From assembly GCF_002161085.1 (NCBI RefSeq), contig NZ_NFLU01000015.1, positions 1 through 51,733 on the forward strand: 51,733 nucleotides of DNA, read 5' to 3'. The notes under the pieces were generated by a model. The model was not told the origin of the DNA, did no database searches, and saw nothing but the letters and a program-made list of their open reading frames with translations. The position numbers and the translations under genes were made by a program. Below are positions 43,313 through 51,622 of the stretch, one piece after another. This DNA comes from Flavonifractor sp. An112. GTDB lineage: Bacteria > Bacillota > Clostridia > Oscillospirales > Oscillospiraceae. Position 1 is the stretch's first letter, and every line of letters starts with the position of its first letter.

Positions 43313-44017
43313 GTGCCTGCGATTAACGTGAACCCTACCCGGCAGGAGCTGACCCGGCTGAAAACCCGGCTTAAGACCTCCATCCGGGGCCACAAGCTGC
43401 TGAAGGATAAGCGGGATGAGCTGATGAAGCAGTTCATGGACGTGGTGCGGGAGAACCGGGCCCTGCGGAAGAAGGTGGAGGACGGGCTGATGAAAGCCCA
43501 CGGCTCCTTCACCGTGGCCTCCGCCCTCATGTCCTCCGAAATGCTGGAGCAGTCCCTCCTGTATCCCAAGCAGTCTGTGGAGCTGGACATGACCTTCCAG
43601 AACATCATGAGCGTCAACGTGCCCGTCTACCAGTTCCGCACCAAGAGCGACGACGCCGGGGAGATCTACCCCTACGGCTTCGCCGCCACCTCCGGTGAGC
43701 TGGACGGTGCGGTGGACGCCCTGTCCGGGGTCTTTCAGGATATGCTCAAGCTGGCCGAGATCGAAAAGACCTCCCAGCTGCTGGCGGAGGAGATCGAAAA
43801 GACCCGCCGCCGGGTCAACGCCCTGGAGTATGTGAAGATCCCCCAGATGGAAGAGGCCATCAAGTATATCTCCATGAAGCTGGACGAGAACGAGCGCTCC
43901 AACACCATCCGTCTGATGAAGGTGAAGGATATGCTCCTCAAGGAAGCCATCGAGGAACGCCAGGAGGCCGACGCCCGCGCGGTGGAAGCCTTTGGCGGAA
44001 AACAGGAAGAGGTATAA
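43313..44017 (+). CDS. ntpD: V-type ATPase central shaft subunit D
   Basis: Protein of 234 aa, mainly two long helices (MPAINVNPTRQELTRLKTRL... and the C-terminal TRRRVNALEYVKIPQMEEAI block) that form the rotating shaft with subunit F. It uses a GTG start with GGAGAGGAGGGG upstream. This start and ribosome-binding site are a diverged duplicate of the ones stranded at 43106-43149. It is the last operon gene, followed by a strong terminator. Confidence 0.96.
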   Translation: MPAINVNPTRQELTRLKTRLKTSIRGHKLLKDKRDELMKQFMDVVRENRALRKKVEDGLMKAHGSFTVASALMSSEMLEQSLLYPKQSVELDMTFQNIMSVNVPVYQFRTKSDDAGEIYPYGFAATSGELDGAVDALSGVFQDMLKLAEIEKTSQLLAEEIEKTRRRVNALEYVKIPQMEEAIKYISMKLDENERSNTIRLMKVKDMLLKEAIEERQEADARAVEAFGGKQEEV

Positions 44018-44024
44018 CGATCAT

Positions 44025-44058
44025 AAAAAAGACGGTCCCCACCGGGACCGTCTTTTTT
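44025..44058 (+). terminator. Terminator of the V-ATPase operon
   Basis: AAAAAAGACGGTCCC, loop CACC, GGGACCGTCTTTTTT (44025-44058). It is symmetrical, so it can stop transcripts from both sides. Confidence 0.92.
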
Positions 44059-44070
44059 CGTGGCATAAGC

Positions 44071-44107
44071 GCAAAAAACCGGGGCGGCCCACACTGGGCC
44101 GCCCCGG
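44071..44107 (-). terminator. Intrinsic terminator of fakA
   Basis: On the minus strand, a 13-bp GC stem CCGGGGCGGCCCA with its complement, loop GTG, then TTTTTTGC. It lies 14 nt after the fakA stop. Confidence 0.88.
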
Positions 44108-44120
44108 TCTGTATACCGGC

Positions 44121-45797
44121 TTATTCGGCGGAAATCATATAGTAGTAGACAGGCTGACCGCCGGAGAGCAGGGTGATCTCGGCGTTGGGGCAGCACTCGG
44201 TGAAGAGCGCCAGAGCCTTCTGGGCCTCCTCCTCGGACACATCCACACCGTAGAAGATGTTGATAAACTCAGCGGACTGCTGGGCGTCAGCCTCGGCCAG
44301 ACGGCGCAGCAGGGTGTCCAGATTCTGATCGGTGCCAAAGAGCTGATGCTCGGTGAGGGCCAGGTAGTCCCCCTGCTTGATGGCGAAGCCGTCAAAGTCG
44401 GAGTCCCGGGCGGCGTAGGTGATCTCGGAGGTGTGGACGTTGCCGATGGCCTCGGTCATAGCGGCCACGTTGTCCTCCTGGGAGGCGTCCAGATCCATGA
44501 CCATCAGAGCGGAGATGCCCTGGGGTACGGTCTTGGTGGGGAGAACCACCACCTGCTTGCCCTCCGCCAGAGGGATGCACTGCTGGGCGGCCATGATGAT
44601 GTTGCCGTTGTTGGGCAGCACAAAGACGATCTCCGCCGGGGTGGCGTCAATCACCTTCATAATGTCGTCGGTGGAGGGGTTCATGGTCTGACCGCCGCTG
44701 ATCACGCCATCAGCGCCCAGATCCTTGAATACGGCGGCCAGGCCGTCGCCGGCGGCCACCGCCACCACGCCGTACTTCTTCTCGGGGGCCGCGATCTTCC
44801 GGCCGCCCTCGTGGTGGTCGTGGTCGTCCTCTTCCAGGTCGTCGGTGCTCTGGATGTGGCGACCGGCGGCCAGATCCTCCGCCTGGGTGCGCATATTCTC
44901 GATCTTGGCCAGCTCCAGGGTGCCGTACTTCTGGGCCTCGGTGAGGGCGGCACCGGGGATGTCGGTGTGGACGTGGACCTTGAAGCAGTCGTCGTCCTCG
45001 CCGATGACCAGGCTGTCGCCGATGCTGTTCAGGTAGGCCTCGAAGGAGGTCAGCTCCTTGTTGGTGGTCTTGCGGACAATGAACACCGTATCGAAGGTAA
45101 AGGTGATCTCCTCGGCGGCGATGGCGGCATAGTCGGTCTTGGTCTCCGTCTTGCTCTCCTCGCCTCCCTCAGGCAGGGGCAGGCCCCGCAGGGAGTCCAG
45201 CATACCCTGGAGGATCACCAGGAAACCCTTGCCGCCGGCGTCCACCACACCCGCCTTCTTGAGGACGGGGTTCATCTCGGTGGTGTGCTCCAGGGCCACC
45301 TGGCCCTCGGCAATGGCGGCCTCCAGCACGGCCTCGGGGTCGTCCGGGGTCTTGCGGGCGGCGTCGGCAGCCCGGGCGGCGGCCAGACGGGACACGGTGA
45401 GGATGGTGCCCTCGGCGGGCTTCATAACGGCCTTGTAGGCGGCGGCCACGCCGAAGTCCAGGGCAATGGCCAGATCCCGACCGTCGATGGTCTCCTTGTC
45501 CTTCACGGCCTTGGAGAAGCCCCGGAACAGCAGGGACAGGATGACGCCCGAGTTGCCGCGGGCGCCCCGCAGCAGGGCGGAGGCGTTGGTAGCGGCGGCC
45601 TCGCCCACGGTACGGGGTTGTTTTTTCTTCAGCTCAGCGGCGGCGGTGGAGATGGTCAGACCCATATTGGTACCGGTGTCGCCGTCAGGCACGGGGAATA
45701 CGTTCAGCTCGTTGATCTGCTGTTTTTGAAGATTGATGGAGGCTGCCGCGTGGATGATAGCCTGGGCAAAGGACGCTCCGTCAATGCGCTCTCTCAT
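44121..45797 (-). CDS. fakA: DAK2/FakA-like fatty acid kinase, ATP-binding subunit
   Basis: Protein of 558 aa of the FakA (YloV) family. The N-terminal DhaL/DAK2 domain (about 1-200) has NVFPVPDGDTGTNM, whose Asp residues bind Mg-ATP, and LLRGARGNSGVILS. A middle domain and a C-terminal FakA-specific domain follow. FakA phosphorylates exogenous fatty acids presented by a FakB (DegV-family) protein, and no fakB gene is in the window. A His/Asp/Glu stretch (about 350-362) is unusual. The ATG at 45797 has AAGGAAGG upstream. It is cotranscribed with the Asp23 gene, 35 nt before it. Confidence 0.92.
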   Translation of the reverse strand: MRERIDGASFAQAIIHAAASINLQKQQINELNVFPVPDGDTGTNMGLTISTAAAELKKKQPRTVGEAAATNASALLRGARGNSGVILSLLFRGFSKAVKDKETIDGRDLAIALDFGVAAAYKAVMKPAEGTILTVSRLAAARAADAARKTPDDPEAVLEAAIAEGQVALEHTTEMNPVLKKAGVVDAGGKGFLVILQGMLDSLRGLPLPEGGEESKTETKTDYAAIAAEEITFTFDTVFIVRKTTNKELTSFEAYLNSIGDSLVIGEDDDCFKVHVHTDIPGAALTEAQKYGTLELAKIENMRTQAEDLAAGRHIQSTDDLEEDDHDHHEGGRKIAAPEKKYGVVAVAAGDGLAAVFKDLGADGVISGGQTMNPSTDDIMKVIDATPAEIVFVLPNNGNIIMAAQQCIPLAEGKQVVVLPTKTVPQGISALMVMDLDASQEDNVAAMTEAIGNVHTSEITYAARDSDFDGFAIKQGDYLALTEHQLFGTDQNLDTLLRRLAEADAQQSAEFINIFYGVDVSEEEAQKALALFTECCPNAEITLLSGGQPVYYYMISAE

Positions 45798-45832
45798 GTC
45801 TGTGTTCCTTCCTTTCAATGGGCGGACCGGCC

Positions 45833-46183
45833 TCAGCCGATGACCATGGAATCGATGCACACGTCCACGTTGCGCACCTCGGCGCCGGTGGTACGCTGCA
45901 CGATATAGCGGACCTCGCTCATAATGGAGCGGCTCACCGCCATCAGATTCACGCCGTTGTCCACGATGATATGCAGTTCGATGGAGACGGTGGAATCCTC
46001 ATTGTAAGTGACTTTAACGCCCTTACCCATAGACTCCCGGCGCAGCAGGTGGACCAGGCCGTCCGCCTTGGAGCGCACCGCCATACCCTTCACGCCGTAG
46101 CAGTTGGTGGCGGCGGCGCCGGTGATGTTGGTAAATACTTCGCTGCTGATGGTGATCTCGCCCTGTTCGGTCTGCAGCTTCAT
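45833..46183 (-). CDS. Asp23/Gls24 family envelope stress protein
   Basis: Protein of 116 aa of the Asp23/YloU family. It starts MKLQTEQGEITISSEVF and has GVKGMAVRSK and the VNLMAVSRSIMSEVRYIV helix. The family forms membrane-associated filaments through partners or is cytoplasmic; small YloU-type members pair with fakA (yloV), as seen here. The ATG at 46183 has GGAAGGGA 7 nt upstream. Confidence 0.93.
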   Translation of the reverse strand: MKLQTEQGEITISSEVFTNITGAAATNCYGVKGMAVRSKADGLVHLLRRESMGKGVKVTYNEDSTVSIELHIIVDNGVNLMAVSRSIMSEVRYIVQRTTGAEVRNVDVCIDSMVIG

Positions 46184-46264
46184 GATCTGATCCCTTCCTT
46201 TCCTGGGGTGTCTGCATGGCATCCCCGTCAAAGCGGGGGAAAAGGTTACATTGTTTGTCTTTTT

Positions 46265-46293
46265 ATTGTATTCTATTTCACCACAAAATACAA
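46265..46293 (-). promoter_or_regulatory. Promoter for asp23-fakA
   Basis: On the minus strand TTGTAT (46293-46288), a 17-nt spacer and TACAAT (46270-46265). Confidence 0.75.
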
Positions 46294-46327
46294 GGGAAAA
46301 AAGTTTCTTCAAAGTGGGAATGTACAC

Positions 46328-46356
46328 TTGTAATTTCCCACAAAAACGTGTACACT
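46328..46356 (+). promoter_or_regulatory. Promoter for the 61-aa membrane protein
   Basis: TTGTAA (46328-46333), a 17-nt spacer and TACACT (46351-46356). TGTACACT occurs at 46321 and again at 46349, so two TGTACA palindromes one promoter-length apart could be regulator sites. Confidence 0.65.
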
Positions 46357-46403
46357 GTTCCTATCGGCACATTGCGTTCAACACGAAGGAGGCTGTTTGC
46401 ATC

Positions 46404-46589
46404 ATGAAGAAGTTTTTCTGCGGTATTGTGAAGTTTTTGGCCGTGCTGGCGGTGCTGGGCGCGGTGGTTTATGCCGTGGTGGCCTACTGGGACAAGATCA
46501 TGGAACTGGTCTGCAAGGTGAAGGGCCTGATCTCCGGCAAGTGCGACGACTGCATGGAGGACGTGGAGTTCGCCGACTGGGAAGAGTAA
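46404..46589 (+). CDS. Small single-pass membrane protein, 61 aa
   Basis: The product starts MKKFFCGIVKFLAVLAVLGA, with one transmembrane helix (about 8-28), an amphipathic KIMELVCKVKGLI segment, a CDDC pair (about 48-51) and an acidic end (EDVEFADWEE). GAAGGAGG lies 10 nt before the ATG, and a strong terminator follows the stop. It is divergent from asp23-fakA. The family is not recognised; the short CxxC could bind metal or be redox active. Confidence 0.8.
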   Translation: MKKFFCGIVKFLAVLAVLGAVVYAVVAYWDKIMELVCKVKGLISGKCDDCMEDVEFADWEE

Positions 46590-46596
46590 GAACTTG

Positions 46597-46633
46597 AAAA
46601 AGGGCCGCTGCCATGGGCAGCGGCCCTTTTTTA
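46597..46633 (+). terminator. Bidirectional terminator between convergent genes
   Basis: AAAAAGGGCCGCTGCC, loop ATG, GGCAGCGGCCCTTTTTT. It serves the 61-aa gene and, on the minus strand, overlaps the stop codon of the phosphoesterase gene. Confidence 0.88.
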
Positions 46634-47743
46634 TGCTTGAGGCGGGCGGCACAACCGTCCAACGTACCAGCCGGTGACGCCGTTTTTCTTCACCAGAGCC
46701 CGGTCGGCCAGCCGCCGGACGATGGACAGGATGTCCCCCGGCTCCACCGCCGGGCGGTAGTCGGTGGACTCCTTGCACAGGGTCTGGTCTCCCGAGCGGT
46801 AGAGGTAGTCGGTGAGTACGTCCACCTCCCGGCCGCTCTCCAGATGGCGGCAGCGGCACAGGGCGCCGCCCCGCAGCAGCACCTCCACCTGGTTGTGGCC
46901 CCAGCGGACGTTTGCCGACTCCGCCGTCTCCTCCTGCCGGTCCAGAGCCATGGCGGTGGGCAGGCCGTCGTAGGCAAAGAAGGTGAAGTCCTCCCCGGGG
47001 GTCCGGGGGAGGACCAGGGCGTTGAGCTGGGCGTCCAGATGGAGGGCGCACCCTCCGTCAATGGAGACAATGTGCTGGGCCTGGGAGATCAGGGGATTGG
47101 AGGTGGGAATGTGGGGGTGGTAGAGGGTCACCGGGGTGTGCCCCACGATGCACCACCGCCGGAACACCCGGCCCTGGTCCAGGAAGTTGTCGTTTTTCAT
47201 GCAGTCCCAGGCGGTCATGTCCTCCAGCCGGTCCTCGTTCTCTACCCCGCCGTGGACAAAGAGATAGTCGGGGGTGAGCAGGATCTCGGGCATGGACTTC
47301 AGAAAGGCCAGCTCCGGGCCGAAGTGGTCCAGAATCACCTGCCGCAGGGCGGGCAGGTCCTCGGGGGAACGGGTCTCAAAGCCCGCCTCCTGGCCCATCT
47401 GGAGCAGGGTGCAGCGGTTGCGCCACACGTTGAGGTAGTGGTGGAAAAATTCCGGCCGCACCTGGGGGGACTCCACAAACTCGGTGACCAGGTCGTCGCA
47501 GTTGCCCCGGACGCAGTACACCGTCCGGCGGGTGGACAGGTCCATGACGTAGCGCAGCACCGCCAGGCTGTCCTGGCCCTTTTCTACCAGGTCCCCCAGC
47601 AGCACCAGAATGTCGTCGGGGCCGTAGCCCGCCCGGTCCAGCAGCCCCTGGAACAGGGGCAGGCTGCCGTGGATGTCGCTGACCACCAGTACCCGCCGCC
47701 CGGCGGGGAATTCCAGCCGCTGTATCCGTGCTTTGCGCGCCAT
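46631..47743 (-). CDS. Metallophosphoesterase
   Basis: Protein of 370 aa of the calcineurin-like family. The metal ligands are in VVSDIHGS, LLGDLVEKGQDS, VRGNCDD, FVHGG and IVGHTP, the full set for a two-metal site. The C-terminal part (about 240-370) is beta-rich and not recognised. The arrangement resembles Ser/Thr phosphatases or fructose-1,6-bisphosphatase-like enzymes, but the substrate is unknown. The ATG at 47743 has GAGGTGG 5 nt upstream; a GTG three codons earlier is possible. It lies 15 nt after the ABC gene and is probably cotranscribed. Confidence 0.9.
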   Translation of the reverse strand: MARKARIQRLEFPAGRRVLVVSDIHGSLPLFQGLLDRAGYGPDDILVLLGDLVEKGQDSLAVLRYVMDLSTRRTVYCVRGNCDDLVTEFVESPQVRPEFFHHYLNVWRNRCTLLQMGQEAGFETRSPEDLPALRQVILDHFGPELAFLKSMPEILLTPDYLFVHGGVENEDRLEDMTAWDCMKNDNFLDQGRVFRRWCIVGHTPVTLYHPHIPTSNPLISQAQHIVSIDGGCALHLDAQLNALVLPRTPGEDFTFFAYDGLPTAMALDRQEETAESANVRWGHNQVEVLLRGGALCRCRHLESGREVDVLTDYLYRSGDQTLCKESTDYRPAVEPGDILSIVRRLADRALVKKNGVTGWYVGRLCRPPQA

Positions 47744-47758
47744 ACCGGCCACCTCGCT

Positions 47759-49516
47759 TTATACGGAAACTGATTTCTGAGCCTGATACAACCGGGCGTA
47801 TTCGCCGCCCTTGGCCATCAGCTCCTCATGGGTGCCCTCCTCGGCGATGCCGCAGCCGTCGATGACCACAATGCGTCCGGCGGAGCGGATGGTGGACAGC
47901 CGGTGGGCGATGATGAGGGTGGTACGGCCCTGGGCCAGGGCGTCAAAGGCGGACTGGATGCGGGCCTCGGTGACGGTGTCCAGGGCGGAGGTGGCCTCGT
48001 CCAGAATGAGGATGGGCGGGTTTTTCAGGAAGATGCGGGCGATGGACACCCGCTGCTTCTGGCCGCCGGAGAGCATGACGCCCCGCTCACCCACCTGGGT
48101 CTGGAAGCCGTCGGGCATCTCCAGAATGTCGTCGTAGATCTCGGCCTTCTTGGCGGCCTCAATGATCTCCGCCTCGGTGGCGTCGGGCCGGCCGTAGCGG
48201 ATGTTGTCGTAGATGGTGCCGGCGAAGAGGAACACGTCCTGCTGGACAATACCGATGTGTTCCCGCAGGTCGTGCTGCTTCAGCTCCCGCACGTCCTGGC
48301 CGTCCACCAGCACCCGACCGCCGGTGACGTCGTAGAACCGGGGGATGAGCTGGCACAGGGTGGACTTGCCGCCGCCAGAGGGACCCACCACCGCCACCGT
48401 CTCGCCGGGGCGGACGTGGAGGGTAATGTGCTCCAGCACCGGCTCAGGGGAGGACTCGTAGCGGAAGGTCACGTCGTCCACCAGAATGTCGCCCTTCACG
48501 TCGGTGAGGGTGCGGGCGTCGGGGGCGTCCTGGATGTCGGGCTCCACCCGCATCAGCTCGGTAAACCGCTTGAAGCCAGCCATGCCCTGCATGAACTGCT
48601 CCACAAAGGCGGACAGTTTGCGGATGGGGGTAATGAAGGTGGTGACATAGAGGGCGAAGGTGGTGAGATCGATGAAGTCCATCTCACCCTTCATAATAAG
48701 GAAGCCGCCGAAGGCGATGACCACCACGGACAGGATGCCCATGAAAAACTCCATGCCCGACTGGTAGAAGGCCATGGTCTTGTAGTAGCCCCGCTTGGCG
48801 CCGCGGAACTGGTCGTTGGCGGCGTTGAACTTGGCGCTCTCGGCGTCCTCGTTGGCGAAGGCCTTGGCGGTGCGCATCCCGGAGATGGAGGACTCCACCT
48901 CGCCGTTGATGCCGGCCAGCTTGGCCTTGACCTCGATGGAGGCCTTCATCATCTTTTTCCGGGTAAGAGCGGTAAAGAGAATGAAGATGGGAATGACGGC
49001 GAATACCATCAGGGCCAGCTGCCACTGGATGGTGAGCATGATGAAAAAGGCACCCAGAATGGTCACCGAGGAGATAAACAGGTCCTCCGGGCCGTGGTGG
49101 GCCAGCTCGGTGATCTCAAAGAGGTCGCCGGTGACCCGGCTCATCAGCTGGCCGGTGCGGTTCTTGTCGTAGAAGGAGAAGGACAGATCCTGCATATGGG
49201 AGAACAGGTCCCGGCGGATGTCGGCCTCCATCCGCACGCCCAGCAGGTGGCCCCAGTAGGTGACGATGAAGTAGAATACACCCTTGAGCACATAGGCCAG
49301 GGCCAGGGCGGCCATGACGGCGAAGAAGGTGGCAAAGAGCTGGTTGGGCAGCAGGGTCTGCATGGACCAGCGGGACACCATGGGGAAGAGCAGGTCCACG
49401 ATGCAGATCAGCAGGGCGCATACCATATCCAGCAGGAACAGCTTCCAGTGGGGCTTATAATAGGAGGCAAAAATCCGCAGATAGCCCCGGTTTTTAAAGT
49501 CTTTTTGGTTGGTCAT
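47759..49516 (-). CDS. ABC transporter, fused permease and ATPase (exporter type)
   Basis: Half-transporter of 585 aa. The N-terminal domain has six transmembrane helices (to about 320). The nucleotide-binding domain has Walker A GPSGGGKST, LSGGQKQRVSIAR, Walker B ILILDEATSALD and an IIAHRLS switch. It would work as a homodimer exporting a lipid, peptide or drug (MsbA/BmrA-like); the substrate is not predictable. The start at 49516 has GAGAGGAG upstream. It is divergent from the XRE regulator, which may control it. Confidence 0.95.
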   Translation of the reverse strand: MTNQKDFKNRGYLRIFASYYKPHWKLFLLDMVCALLICIVDLLFPMVSRWSMQTLLPNQLFATFFAVMAALALAYVLKGVFYFIVTYWGHLLGVRMEADIRRDLFSHMQDLSFSFYDKNRTGQLMSRVTGDLFEITELAHHGPEDLFISSVTILGAFFIMLTIQWQLALMVFAVIPIFILFTALTRKKMMKASIEVKAKLAGINGEVESSISGMRTAKAFANEDAESAKFNAANDQFRGAKRGYYKTMAFYQSGMEFFMGILSVVVIAFGGFLIMKGEMDFIDLTTFALYVTTFITPIRKLSAFVEQFMQGMAGFKRFTELMRVEPDIQDAPDARTLTDVKGDILVDDVTFRYESSPEPVLEHITLHVRPGETVAVVGPSGGGKSTLCQLIPRFYDVTGGRVLVDGQDVRELKQHDLREHIGIVQQDVFLFAGTIYDNIRYGRPDATEAEIIEAAKKAEIYDDILEMPDGFQTQVGERGVMLSGGQKQRVSIARIFLKNPPILILDEATSALDTVTEARIQSAFDALAQGRTTLIIAHRLSTIRSAGRIVVIDGCGIAEEGTHEELMAKGGEYARLYQAQKSVSV

Positions 49517-49548
49517 GACGGTCTCCTCTCAAAAATCCGTTGCCTTAC

Positions 49549-49578
49549 AGTATAGCCCGCTGCCACTGGATTTGTCAA
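49549..49578 (-). promoter_or_regulatory. Promoter for the ABC exporter operon
   Basis: On the minus strand TTGACA (49578-49573), an 18-nt spacer and TATACT (49554-49549). Confidence 0.82.
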
Positions 49579-49630
49579 CCGATGGAGGGGGGCGAAACCC
49601 GGTCCTGCCGGGTACTCTACCGCTGTTCGG

Positions 49631-49659
49631 TTGCCAAATTGCCCCCTGTGGGGTATGCT
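49631..49659 (+). promoter_or_regulatory. Promoter for the XRE regulator
   Basis: TTGCCA (49631-49636), a 17-nt spacer and TATGCT (49654-49659), only 15 nt before the start codon. Confidence 0.6.
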
Positions 49660-49673
49660 GGTGGAGCGAGGTG

Positions 49674-50429
49674 ATGGACGTGTACGACATGGACAAGGCG
49701 GCCTTCGGGGCCTTTGTGGCCGGGCTGCGGAAGGAGAAGGGATGGACCCAGCGGGAGCTGGCGAAACAGCTTCACATTACCGACAAGGCGGTGAGCAAGT
49801 GGGAGACCGGGGCCAGCATCCCGGACACCGCCCTGCTCATCCCTCTGTCCGAGCTGCTGGGGGTGACGGTGACCGAGCTGCTGCTCTGCAAGCGGCAGGA
49901 GAAACCCCTGGAGCCGGAGGCAGTAGAGGACGTGGTAAAAACCGCCATCCGCTGCGCCGGAGGCAGGCCCAAGCGGGCCTGGCAGGAAAAGAGACTGTGG
50001 CCCCTGTGGTATGTGCTCTCACTGCTGGCGGGAGGCCTGGGCTTGTGGGCCAACTGGGTATGGACCGGTGTGCCCGAGGCCCTGTGGACCCCAGTGCTGT
50101 TGGGGGCCATCTTTGGGGTCTGGTTCTGCTTTTTTACCCGGCTCACTCTGCCGGAGGTCTATGACCGGTACCCTCTGGGTATGGTGCGGGACGGGCCGCT
50201 GCGCATGAATATGCCCGGTCTGAACTTCAATAACCACAACTGGCCCCACATCGTCACGGTGGGCCGGGCGTGGTCCTGTGCCGTTATGGCGGGTATGCCC
50301 CTGCTGTCCCTGGCGCTGGGGCTGGCCTGTCCCGCTTTGTGGCAGGATACCCAGCTTTGGGTCATCCTCGTCCTCACGCTGGGCGGACTGTTTCTTCCCC
50401 TCTACCTGGTGGGGAAAAAATACGAATGA
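49674..50429 (+). CDS. XRE-family regulator with C-terminal membrane domain
   Basis: Protein of 251 aa. The N-terminal Cro/C1 helix-turn-helix (about 8-65; TQRELAKQLHITDKAVSKWE is the recognition region) is followed by a linker and four hydrophobic segments (about 110-245), so it is a DNA-binding protein tethered to the membrane. Such regulators often control a neighbouring envelope-stress exporter; the divergent ABC gene is the obvious candidate target. The ATG at 49674 has GGAG 7 nt upstream. The longer frame to 49509 runs through the promoter and is rejected. Confidence 0.88.
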   Translation: MDVYDMDKAAFGAFVAGLRKEKGWTQRELAKQLHITDKAVSKWETGASIPDTALLIPLSELLGVTVTELLLCKRQEKPLEPEAVEDVVKTAIRCAGGRPKRAWQEKRLWPLWYVLSLLAGGLGLWANWVWTGVPEALWTPVLLGAIFGVWFCFFTRLTLPEVYDRYPLGMVRDGPLRMNMPGLNFNNHNWPHIVTVGRAWSCAVMAGMPLLSLALGLACPALWQDTQLWVILVLTLGGLFLPLYLVGKKYE

Positions 50430-50433
50430 CCTC

Positions 50434-50472
50434 AGCAGCCGGCGCGTGTGATCGCGCCGGCTGCTTCTTTTT
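50434..50472 (+). terminator. Intrinsic terminator after the XRE gene
   Basis: AGCAGCCGGCGCG, loop TGTGAT, CGCGCCGGCTGCT (50434-50465), then TCTTTTTG. Confidence 0.9.
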
Positions 50473-50494
50473 GCGCCGGAAGGAGCCCGTTCCC

Positions 50495-50523
50495 TTGCCT
50501 CTATCCCGGTTTGATGATACAAT
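50495..50523 (+). promoter_or_regulatory. Promoter for the AEC permease gene
   Basis: TTGCCT (50495-50500), a 17-nt spacer and TACAAT (50518-50523). Confidence 0.7.
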
Positions 50524-50560
50524 AAATTGAATTTTTGTGCAAAAAAAGAGGGAAACGGCA

Positions 50561-51493
50561 ATGGTGGACTATCTGCTGATGGTGTCCTCCCAGGTGGGGA
50601 CCATGTTTCTGATGATGGCGGCGGGTTTTGCCCTGGCCAAGCGGGGGCTGCTGACCCAGGCGGCCATTCCGCAGATGACCAATCTGCTGCTCACCGTGGT
50701 GCTCCCCTGTATGCTGGTAGACTCCATGCAGATCGAGCGGACCCCTGCCCTGCTGGGATCCATGGGATACACCTCCCTGCTGGCGGCGGGGCTGTATGTG
50801 CTCTACTGCCTGCTGTCCATCCCCCTGTTCCGGCGGCAGAACCCCGCTACCGGCAAGGCCCTGCGCTTCGGCACCCTCTACGGCAACGTGGGCTTTATGG
50901 GCCTGCCCCTGATCCAGCTGGTGCTGGGCGAGCAGGCCATGGTCTACGGCGTCATCAATCTCATGGTGTTCAACGCCTTTAACTGGAGCCAGGGCGTGGT
51001 GCTCATGGGAGGGCGCAGGCAGGTCTCCCTGAAACAGGCCGTCCTCAATCCGGGGATTCTGGGTACTGTGGTGGCCCTGGTGCTATTCCTGTGTGGGATC
51101 ACCCTGCCCTCCATGGTGGGCAGCGCCGTCAGCTTTCTGGGCAGTATGAACACCCCGCTGGCCATGGTCATCATCGGGGCCCAGATGGCCAGCGCCGACT
51201 GGCGCTCGGTGTTCCGCAGTCCGGCCATCCTTCTGACCTGCGGCCTCAAGCTGGTGGCCATGCCCCTGCTCACCGCCCTGATCCTCTACCCCCTCCACCC
51301 GGAGCCCGATCTGTACTGCACTCTGGTGCTGCTGGCCGGAGTGCCCACCGCCAGCATTACCGCCATGTTTGCCCAGCGGTACGGCCAGGACGTGTCCACC
51401 AGCGCCCAGCTGGTCACCGTCAGCACCCTTTTGTCCATTCTCACCCTGCCCTGCTGCGGGGTGCTGGCCGCCCTCCTCAGCGGCGCGGCCTGA
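50561..51493 (+). CDS. AEC family transporter (auxin efflux carrier/malate permease type)
   Basis: Membrane protein of 310 aa with about ten hydrophobic segments in two five-helix halves. It has the conserved LTVVLPCMLVDSM near helix 2, YGNVGFMGLPLIQLVLGE in helix 4 and LLAGVPTASITAMFAQRYG near the end. AEC proteins move organic anions such as malate or citrate; the substrate is not predictable. The ATG at 50561 has AGAGGG 8 nt upstream; the GTG at 50537 lacks a site. It has its own promoter. Confidence 0.93.
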   Translation: MVDYLLMVSSQVGTMFLMMAAGFALAKRGLLTQAAIPQMTNLLLTVVLPCMLVDSMQIERTPALLGSMGYTSLLAAGLYVLYCLLSIPLFRRQNPATGKALRFGTLYGNVGFMGLPLIQLVLGEQAMVYGVINLMVFNAFNWSQGVVLMGGRRQVSLKQAVLNPGILGTVVALVLFLCGITLPSMVGSAVSFLGSMNTPLAMVIIGAQMASADWRSVFRSPAILLTCGLKLVAMPLLTALILYPLHPEPDLYCTLVLLAGVPTASITAMFAQRYGQDVSTSAQLVTVSTLLSILTLPCCGVLAALLSGAA

Positions 51494-51622
51494 GGGCCGG
51501 AATGGTCACAAATGTTTACAGAATGCGTTTTTCCATTTACGGCACAGGGGTGCGGGTGTTAAAATGTCTAAATCATCTCATGCGCCGGGCGGCTTGCCGC
51601 CCACAGTACAATGGAGGTTACC

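Noticed and set aside
43126-43326. A 66-codon gene starting MPAINVSP
   Set aside because: It is the stranded ntpD start reading through the palindromic element, with no domain beyond the first eight residues.
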